A stretch of 64,000 bases of DNA, from the NCBI GenBank assembly GCA_023101725.1, contig JALJCO010012682.1, forward strand, positions 2,232,001 to 2,296,000, written 5' to 3'. The notes beneath the pieces were generated by a model. It was not told where the DNA came from, ran no database searches, and was given only the letters and a program-made list of their open reading frames with translations. Numbering within the stretch: the stretch's first letter is position 1; the number at the start of each line of letters is the position of its first letter. Shown piece after piece: positions 61,901 to 64,000 of this stretch. This DNA comes from Atherinomorus stipes. Its lineage: Eukaryota > Chordata > Actinopteri > Atheriniformes > Atherinidae. Made by a program: the position numbers and the translations under genes.

Positions 61901-62258
61901 TGTGTTCTCTGTCCAGGAACTCAAGTGCCACAGAAACATTTTCCAGTTTCATCTGACGAAAGTTGGGCCTGGTGTGGTGCTTTCTGTACATTTTCTTCTG
62001 GCTCAATACTTCCAAGAGTGAAATGAGCTTTAGCCCATCGCTGAAATCCTTCTGCAGGTCGGTAATGGACTTGTTGACGCACTTCAGGTGCTCGTTGCAC
62101 CACCTGGTGAAGGTGTTCTGTTGGATCTTCTTCCATGGCGCATCCTCGGCCAAGTCCTTTTCCGTGGCTGGCATCTCTTCGTCTTCCTCTTCCCCAAAGT
62201 CAGTGGCCTGGTAGTACTGGGGAGGCAGCTGGTCGTCACCGTAGTTATTGCTCATCAT
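41590..62258 (-). CDS. flnc: Filamin C, complete gene (46 constitutive coding exons)
   Basis: Filamin C is a large dimeric actin cross-linker of the muscle Z-disc, myotendinous junction and sarcolemma. The exons, taken at GT-AG sites (one GC-AG) and with every phase agreeing, join to 8124 nt or 2707 residues. Human FLNC has 2725, and the difference is mostly the missing hinge-1. Order: acidic N-terminus, CH1 (about 40-145), CH2 (about 165-265), Ig repeats 1-15, a short linker, repeats 16-23, hinge 2, and dimerising repeat 24. The insert in repeat 20 containing [19 protein letters not shown] is diagnostic of FLNC rather than FLNA or FLNB. Most introns are 80-170 bp. The largest are introns 1-3, 8b, 22 and 41; intron 4 (56283-56683) and intron 44 (42093-42566) are about 0.4-0.5 kb without recognisable features. 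No frameshift or premature stop was seen. Whether this is the flnca or flncb copy is undecided. Confidence 0.97.
41871..42092 (-). CDS. flnc: flnc exon 45: hinge 2 and start of Ig24
   Basis: Codons 2572-2645. [20 protein letters not shown] and a Ser/Thr-rich flexible run form hinge 2, so hinge 2 is retained. [20 protein letters not shown] opens Ig24. Phases 1 to 1. Confidence 0.96.
42567..42785 (-). CDS. flnc: flnc exon 44: rest of Ig23
   Basis: Codons 2499-2571, [20 protein letters not shown] through [15 protein letters not shown]. Phases 1 to 1. Confidence 0.97.
42875..43051 (-). CDS. flnc: flnc exon 43: end of Ig22, start of Ig23
   Basis: Codons 2440-2498, [20 protein letters not shown] through [18 protein letters not shown]. 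Phases 1 to 1. Confidence 0.95.
43134..43266 (-). CDS. flnc: flnc exon 42: first half of Ig22
   Basis: Codons 2396-2439, [20 protein letters not shown] to YVSELDS. Phases 0 to 1. Confidence 0.94.
43267..44035 (-). other. flnc: flnc intron 41
   Basis: 769 bp, with a GT-rich patch at 44009-44030 just after the donor. No exon recognised. Confidence 0.85.
44036..44151 (-). CDS. flnc: flnc exon 41: end of Ig21
   Basis: Codons 2357-2395, [20 protein letters not shown] to VTSLQ. Phases 1 to 0. Confidence 0.96.
44308..44445 (-). CDS. flnc: flnc exon 40: middle of Ig21
   Basis: Codons 2311-2356, [20 protein letters not shown] through [12 protein letters not shown]. Ig21 is the integrin- and GPIb-binding repeat in filamins. 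Phases 1 to 1. Confidence 0.96.
44563..44832 (-). CDS. flnc: flnc exon 39: rest of Ig20, start of Ig21
   Basis: Codons 2221-2310, [20 protein letters not shown] through [20 protein letters not shown]. Phases 1 to 1. The last codon becomes Ser with exon 40. Confidence 0.96.
44922..45176 (-). CDS. flnc: flnc exon 38: FLNC-specific insert within Ig20
   Basis: Codons 2136-2220. [20 protein letters not shown], then the highly charged [20 protein letters not shown], then a six-Gly run and [20 protein letters not shown]. The insert is unique to filamin C. In mammals it targets the protein to Z-discs and binds muscle partners such as XIRP proteins. The Gly run is encoded by a GGA-type trinucleotide repeat. 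Phases 1 to 1. Confidence 0.97.
45290..45412 (-). CDS. flnc: flnc exon 37: end of Ig19, start of Ig20
   Basis: Codons 2095-2135, [20 protein letters not shown] to LNLKIP. Phases 1 to 1. Confidence 0.96.
45505..45657 (-). CDS. flnc: flnc exon 36: body of Ig19
   Basis: Codons 2044-2094, [20 protein letters not shown] to KFAEKHIP. Phases 1 to 1. Confidence 0.96.
45758..45961 (-). CDS. flnc: flnc exon 35: end of Ig18, start of Ig19
   Basis: Codons 1976-2043, [20 protein letters not shown] through EFFVDTRNA. Phases 1 to 1. Confidence 0.96.
46100..46264 (-). CDS. flnc: flnc exon 34: Ig18, first half
   Basis: Codons 1921-1975, [20 protein letters not shown] through [14 protein letters not shown]. 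Phases 1 to 1. Confidence 0.96.
46393..46566 (-). CDS. flnc: flnc exon 33: rest of Ig17
   Basis: Codons 1863-1920, [20 protein letters not shown] through [15 protein letters not shown]. Phases 1 to 1. Confidence 0.97.
46682..46810 (-). CDS. flnc: flnc exon 32: end of Ig16, start of Ig17
   Basis: Codons 1820-1862, [20 protein letters not shown] to KNAGE. Phases 1 to 1. Confidence 0.95.
46918..47058 (-). CDS. flnc: flnc exon 31: body of Ig16
   Basis: Codons 1773-1819, [20 protein letters not shown] to NHIP. Phases 1 to 1. Confidence 0.96.
47151..47250 (-). CDS. flnc: flnc exon 30: Ig15-Ig16 linker, hinge-1 absent
   Basis: Codons 1740-1772, [20 protein letters not shown] to GEITG. It aligns to the human segment that directly follows hinge 1. 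The preceding intron is only 106 bp. Phases 0 to 1. Confidence 0.95.
47357..47598 (-). CDS. flnc: flnc exon 29: body of Ig15
   Basis: Codons 1659-1739, [20 protein letters not shown] through [11 protein letters not shown]. It ends in phase 0 exactly where the hinge-1 exon would follow in mammals. Confidence 0.95.
47718..47741 (-). CDS. flnc: flnc exon 28: 24-nt microexon at the start of Ig15
   Basis: Codons 1651-1658, encoding VSIGGHGV, which matches the VSIGGHGL of human FLNC repeat 15. It is bounded by TTTGCAG and GTGAGT. Phases 1 to 1. Using GTGAGT as donor is the only choice that keeps frame with exon 29. Confidence 0.88.
47843..48032 (-). CDS. flnc: flnc exon 27: rest of Ig14
   Basis: Codons 1588-1650, [20 protein letters not shown] through [11 protein letters not shown]. 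Phases 0 to 1. Confidence 0.96.
48113..48269 (-). CDS. flnc: flnc exon 26: end of Ig13, start of Ig14
   Basis: Codons 1535-1587, [20 protein letters not shown] through [15 protein letters not shown]. Phases 2 to 0. Confidence 0.95.
48447..48570 (-). CDS. flnc: flnc exon 25: middle of Ig13
   Basis: Codons 1494-1534, [20 protein letters not shown] through [10 protein letters not shown]. Phases 1 to 2. Confidence 0.95.
48664..48992 (-). CDS. flnc: flnc exon 24: Ig12 and start of Ig13
   Basis: Codons 1384-1493, [20 protein letters not shown] through [20 protein letters not shown] and LYGPT. Phases 2 to 1. Confidence 0.96.
49129..49291 (-). CDS. flnc: flnc exon 23: end of Ig11, start of Ig12
   Basis: Codons 1330-1383, [20 protein letters not shown] through [10 protein letters not shown]. 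Phases 1 to 2, with Arg completed by exon 24. Confidence 0.95.
49292..50117 (-). other. flnc: flnc intron 22 with poly-A/T run
   Basis: 826 bp. It includes a 27-base A-run at 49970-49996 on the plus strand and a pyrimidine-rich stretch at about 49770-49890. Confidence 0.85.
50118..50291 (-). CDS. flnc: flnc exon 22: first part of Ig11
   Basis: Codons 1272-1329, [20 protein letters not shown] to EYTAFEDG. Phases 1 to 1. Confidence 0.95.
50502..51099 (-). CDS. flnc: flnc exon 21: Ig9, Ig10 and start of Ig11
   Basis: Codons 1073-1271, the longest exon (598 nt). [20 protein letters not shown] opens Ig9, [20 protein letters not shown] opens Ig10, and [17 protein letters not shown] opens Ig11. 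Phases 0 to 1. Confidence 0.97.
51232..51494 (-). CDS. flnc: flnc exon 20: body of Ig8
   Basis: Codons 985-1072, [20 protein letters not shown] to VMPADSSK. Phases 1 to 0. Confidence 0.95.
51592..51709 (-). CDS. flnc: flnc exon 19: end of Ig7, start of Ig8
   Basis: Codons 946-984, [20 protein letters not shown] to VEGLDT. Ends in phase 1, with the next codon completed as Lys. Confidence 0.94.
51799..51968 (-). CDS. flnc: flnc exon 18: body of Ig7
   Basis: Codons 889-945, [20 protein letters not shown] through [10 protein letters not shown]. Phases 1 to 0. Confidence 0.96.
52101..52191 (-). CDS. flnc: flnc exon 17: end of Ig6, start of Ig7
   Basis: Codons 859-888, [20 protein letters not shown] to GINKTG. 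The acceptor follows a 17-base T-run on the transcribed strand (poly-A on plus at 52195-52211). Phases 0 to 1. Confidence 0.94.
52294..52454 (-). CDS. flnc: flnc exon 16: body of Ig6
   Basis: Codons 805-858, [20 protein letters not shown] through MVLFADQ. This long strand-loop region is a hallmark of repeat 6. Phases 1 to 0. Confidence 0.97.
52721..52844 (-). CDS. flnc: flnc exon 15: linker and first part of Ig6
   Basis: Codons 764-804, [20 protein letters not shown] to CSEAGQG. Phases 0 to 1. Confidence 0.95.
52998..53141 (-). CDS. flnc: flnc exon 14: second half of Ig5
   Basis: Codons 716-763, [20 protein letters not shown] to NVPNSPFR. Phases 0 to 0, donor GTAAGA. Confidence 0.95.
53253..53366 (-). 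CDS. flnc: flnc exon 13: first half of Ig5
   Basis: Codons 678-715, [20 protein letters not shown] to KIYAQ. Phases 0 to 0. Confidence 0.94.
53446..53639 (-). CDS. flnc: flnc exon 12: rest of Ig4
   Basis: Codons 613-677, [20 protein letters not shown] through [14 protein letters not shown] and FPEK. Almost unchanged from mammals. Phases 1 to 0. Confidence 0.97.
53736..53872 (-). CDS. flnc: flnc exon 11: end of Ig3, start of Ig4
   Basis: Codons 567-612, [20 protein letters not shown] then [18 protein letters not shown]. Phases 2 to 1. Confidence 0.96.
53963..54089 (-). CDS. flnc: flnc exon 10: middle of Ig3
   Basis: Codons 525-566, [14 protein letters not shown] through AWGGQPIPR. Phases 1 to 2. 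The last two bases (AG) complete Ser with exon 11. Confidence 0.94.
54270..54407 (-). CDS. flnc: flnc exon 9: start of Ig3
   Basis: Codons 479-524, [20 protein letters not shown] to [11 protein letters not shown]. Strong acceptor TTTCTTTCAG. Phases 1 to 1. Confidence 0.96.
54408..55053 (-). other. flnc: Intron between cassette 8b and exon 9
   Basis: 646 bp and unusually long compared with neighbouring introns. No second cassette with matching phase was found. Confidence 0.7.
55054..55170 (-). CDS. flnc: flnc exon 8b: probable alternative cassette, Pro/Ala/Gly-rich linker
   Basis: A 117-bp interval with a good acceptor (pyrimidine tract, TTTCTAG) and donor (AA, GTTAGT). It is open in the flnc frame, phase 1 on both sides, and so adds exactly 39 codons. 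The peptide begins [20 protein letters not shown] and ends [10 protein letters not shown]. It is basic, disordered-looking, and contains PPKPGR, which fits the class II SH3-ligand pattern PxxPxR. It sits between Ig2 and Ig3. I know no counterpart in human FLNC. Intron lengths are 165 bp before it and 646 bp after it. Exon status is inferred from splice sites, phase and composition. It may be constitutive, alternative or unused. Confidence 0.68.
55336..55536 (-). CDS. flnc: flnc exon 8: rest of Ig2
   Basis: Codons 412-478, [20 protein letters not shown] through [18 protein letters not shown]. Phases 1 to 1. It can join directly to exon 9, or to the cassette at 55170, with the frame kept either way. 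Confidence 0.95.
55693..55855 (-). CDS. flnc: flnc exon 7: end of Ig1 and start of Ig2
   Basis: Codons 358-411. [20 protein letters not shown] closes Ig1, and [20 protein letters not shown] opens Ig2. Phases 0 to 1. Confidence 0.95.
55959..56036 (-). CDS. flnc: flnc exon 6: middle of Ig1
   Basis: Codons 332-357, [20 protein letters not shown] to GVHK. Phases 0 to 0. The acceptor is TTTCCAG and the donor is GTTATA, which is weak at +4 to +6. Confidence 0.92.
56164..56282 (-). CDS. flnc: flnc exon 5: first half of Ig1, unusual donor
   Basis: Codons 292-331, [20 protein letters not shown] to GHKEE. To stay in frame with exon 6 (AKVKPNNDK) the exon must end at GAG, followed by GCCAGT, so intron 5 appears to use a GC rather than a GT donor. 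Phases 1 to 0. Confidence 0.87.
56684..56834 (-). CDS. flnc: flnc exon 4: end of CH2 and linker to Ig1
   Basis: Codons 242-291. [20 protein letters not shown] closes CH2. A lysine- and proline-rich linker leads to AYGPG, the first signature of an Ig repeat. Phases 0 to 1. Confidence 0.95.
56835..57913 (-). other. flnc: flnc intron 3 (1.1 kb)
   Basis: It contains an antisense 184-codon open frame (57291-57845) that I judge to be chance. No other feature seen. Confidence 0.85.
57914..58011 (-). CDS. flnc: flnc exon 3: middle of CH2
   Basis: Codons 209-241, [20 protein letters not shown] to WLGVPQ, nearly identical to vertebrate filamins. Enters in phase 1 and ends in phase 0 at GTAAGA. Confidence 0.97.
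58012..59444 (-). other. flnc: flnc intron 2 (1.4 kb)
   Basis: No coding exon recognised. A possible degenerate tRNA-like promoter (A-box and B-box style motifs on the minus strand) lies at about 58860-58935. Confidence 0.85.
59445..59693 (-). CDS. flnc: flnc exon 2: end of CH1, linker, start of CH2
   Basis: Codons 126-208, beginning with the rest of a split Asp then [20 protein letters not shown]. The acidic inter-CH linker DDEDDEE is followed by [17 protein letters not shown] of CH2. Phases 1 to 1. Confidence 0.97.
59694..61882 (-). other. flnc: flnc intron 1 (2.2 kb)
   Basis: The largest flnc intron. It holds a (GT/CA)n tract at 61425-61466 and otherwise unremarkable AT-rich sequence. 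First introns of muscle genes often carry enhancers, but I can point to no specific element. Confidence 0.85.
61883..62258 (-). CDS. flnc: flnc exon 1: start codon, acidic N-terminus, most of CH1
   Basis: Codons 1-125. The start is the first of two adjacent ATGs, giving Met-Met as in human FLNC, with A at -3. The open frame extends seven codons upstream only to a GTG, so the ATG at 62258 is chosen. After an acidic run (EEEDEE) comes [20 protein letters not shown], the conserved entry to CH1. Ends in phase 1 at donor GTAAGT. Confidence 0.96.
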
Positions 62259-62640
62259 GATTGCTTTTTCTGTGTCCACTTTTATACCTCAGTGACACTT
62301 GTGTGTTGAAGCGGCGCAGAAAACTTTAACAGGTCTATGGCAAGCGCGCGCGCTCGCGGAGGAAAGTTCCAAGCTTGGATGAGTTTAAAAAGCAGCCTCG
62401 AGATTCTTCGGAGGTACTTGCGAAGAGACCACTAGTGTCAGGACAGTGATTGATTAAAATATCCGATTTACGAGGCAGCTGGTCGTCCCTTTTTTTCTTT
62501 TTTCTTTTCTTTTAATTGACACCTTCTTGATAAGTCGTTCCTCTTTATTTTGGACCAGAGAAGATCTGTGAAACGCGGAGTTCCGTAGCAGGTGAACTGG
62601 AGCGGCACTGCTGAAGCTGACTGAGCTTGTTTAACTTGAA
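62259..62640 (-). other. flnc: flnc 5' UTR (inferred)
   Basis: About 380 nt between the start codon and the transcription start expected some 25-30 nt downstream of the TATA box. It contains alternating CGCG near 62345-62356 and a T-rich run at 62489-62512. The precise 5' end is inferred. Confidence 0.5.
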
Positions 62641-62840
62641 TGTTGAGAGGAAAGAGATGGGTTTATAAAGGACCCCTGGGCCACGTCACTCAGTGTCTGT
62701 GATCATAGTCTATTTGGTAATCCATTAGGATAACGGGAGTCAGTTTACTGGGAGGATGGGGCGGTGATTGGTCAGACACCGAGCAGCGCAACAGTTGTGG
62801 CATGCACCTTATTTTTAGGCGCTCCTATTTGGGCGACCGA
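62641..62840 (-). promoter_or_regulatory. flnc: flnc core promoter with muscle-type motifs
   Basis: Minus-strand motifs in order away from the gene: TATAAA at 62662-62667; CCAAT at 62767-62771, about 100 bp further upstream; E-box CAGTTG at 62792-62797; a full MEF2 consensus TTATTTTTAG at 62809-62818; and a CArG-like CCTATTTGGG at 62824-62833, which misses the strict SRF consensus by one base. The mix of TATA, E-box, MEF2 and SRF-like sites fits a striated-muscle promoter, as expected for filamin C. Motif function is inferred. Confidence 0.6.
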
Positions 62841-64000
62841 GAGGGGGGTGGGGGAGTTGGGACTAACCGATTGTTGTAAATGTGTGTCATGCTGTAGGGT
62901 CCAAGCGGCTGAACCACTGAACTAAGAAAGGAAAGTTAAATGTTCAGACTATATTTCCGTAGTAGTACATAAACCATGGAGCACTTATCGGTTGACCAAA
63001 CATAATTTCAATTAATGAAAATGGTCTAAAAGCAGAATTCACATGTAAAATGCTCCAGTAGGGCCGCACAGGGAACCATTTTCAGGGATGAAGTCATCAT
63101 GTGAAGCTGCTGCATTACGTGTGTTTGTAAGTTATCTGCCACCACAGAGTGAAATGCATCTCTGAGTAGATAAGCAAAGTTCACCGTACTCCTGGAGGGT
63201 TATTAGATGATGCTTTAGCCTGTTTATATTGGGATTCAGATGCACAATATTTCATGTTTCTGTTTCATCTTCCAACATATTTATTCTCTTTGATCTCACT
63301 ATAAGATTGAATTTGAAGAGTTACTGTATTGAACGAGACTATAATTGCAATGAACTTGCTTATGTTGCCCTGGGTGTTTTTGTTGTGTAATTGGCACTAG
63401 TATATGAATACACAGATCTTAACTTAGTCGGAGGGATTATTTGTAGTAATAAACTGGGGCAGCATATACTTAGAAAAAGGAGAAAGAAAGAAAAGAAATC
63501 AGTAAACAATGTGCTGCATGTTCCAGGTTTGTCAGAGTTTTGTGACTCAGCACTCACTGACACCAGCTGCCACCACCAGCCTTGATGAATTGGTGGGAGG
63601 TAAGAATAACTGTGACACATGCAGAAGGTATTCTCAGGATACTCACTGTGGTCACAGCAGGGGTCCACAGGTTGATCCCTAACGATGTCATAAAATACTC
63701 AAAAGATTGTTTAGATAAGTATTTTTAGCCATTTGTTCATTAACTGTTTGACATACAAAATAAATAGCATAAGTTCCTGGTGTAAACACATGATCTGGTT
63801 GCTGGAACTGAGTCAGAGCCTCTTGGGAAACTCAGTGAGCATCCAAATGTCAACCTTTTCATAGTTGATTCCGGACAGAGTGCTCACCTCCCCATTTCTA
63901 CTCATAGTAACATTTGGGTTGTTGCAGTAAGACCAGAAGCATGTACTTGAATATTCTCAGTCAGAATAACTAAAATGTGGCATCTTGAGATGGAACAGAG
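62841..64000. other. Upstream flank of flnc, no gene recognised
   Basis: AT-rich sequence with only short frames (the longest is about 100 codons on the minus strand at 63360-63668, unsupported). No transposon ends or RNA genes seen. Confidence 0.5.

Noticed and set aside
62259..62279. Seven-codon N-terminal extension of flnc beginning at GTG
   Set aside because: The upstream codon is GTG, not ATG. The tandem ATG at 62258 matches the family's Met-Met start and has a purine at -3.

Overview
This is vertebrate nuclear DNA, most likely from a ray-finned (teleost) fish. It carries intron-containing animal genes with compact introns of roughly 80-170 bp beside a few of 0.6-2.2 kb. It also holds the degraded Tc1/mariner, hAT-like and Harbinger-like elements and dinucleotide repeats typical of teleost genomes. 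Nothing bacterial or viral was seen. The species cannot be named from the sequence.

Two protein-coding genes are supported, both on the minus strand. (1) A Kv4 (Shal) potassium-channel gene, best matching kcnd2, is represented only by its first coding exon (16031-17142). That exon encodes the KChIP-binding N-terminus, the T1 domain, S1-S5 and the pore helix, and stops inside the selectivity filter. The rest of the gene lies beyond the left edge, so 1-16030 is intron 1. (2) A complete filamin C gene (flnc) runs from an ATG at 62258 to a TAA ending at 41590. I reconstructed 46 coding exons whose phases all join. They total 8124 nt (2707 residues), with an actin-binding domain of two CH domains, 24 filamin Ig repeats, the FLNC-specific insert in repeat 20, and a C-terminal dimerisation repeat. 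A likely extra in-frame cassette exon (8b, 55054-55170) would add a 39-codon Pro/Ala/Gly-rich basic linker between Ig2 and Ig3. The mammalian hinge-1 exon has no counterpart.

Layout: 1-16030, kcnd2 intron 1, with a MITE at 1.8-2.4 kb and a nested transposon cluster at 2.7-6.9 kb; 16.0-17.1 kb, kcnd2 exon 1; 17.1-18 kb, its 5' flank; 18-41.1 kb, intergenic, gene-poor, with Tc1 relics, fold-back elements and microsatellites at 30.6-35.5 kb; 41.1-62.7 kb, flnc; 62.65-62.85 kb, flnc promoter with TATA, CCAAT, E-box and MEF2-like motifs; 62.85-64 kb, upstream flank with no gene seen.

The genes do not form an operon or a shared pathway. Filamin C is an actin cross-linker of the sarcomeric Z-disc and sarcolemma, and Kv4.2 carries A-type K+ current in neurons and heart. 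Published work describes filamins binding the Kv4.2 C-terminus, so their tandem same-strand linkage is worth noting, but the link may be coincidental.
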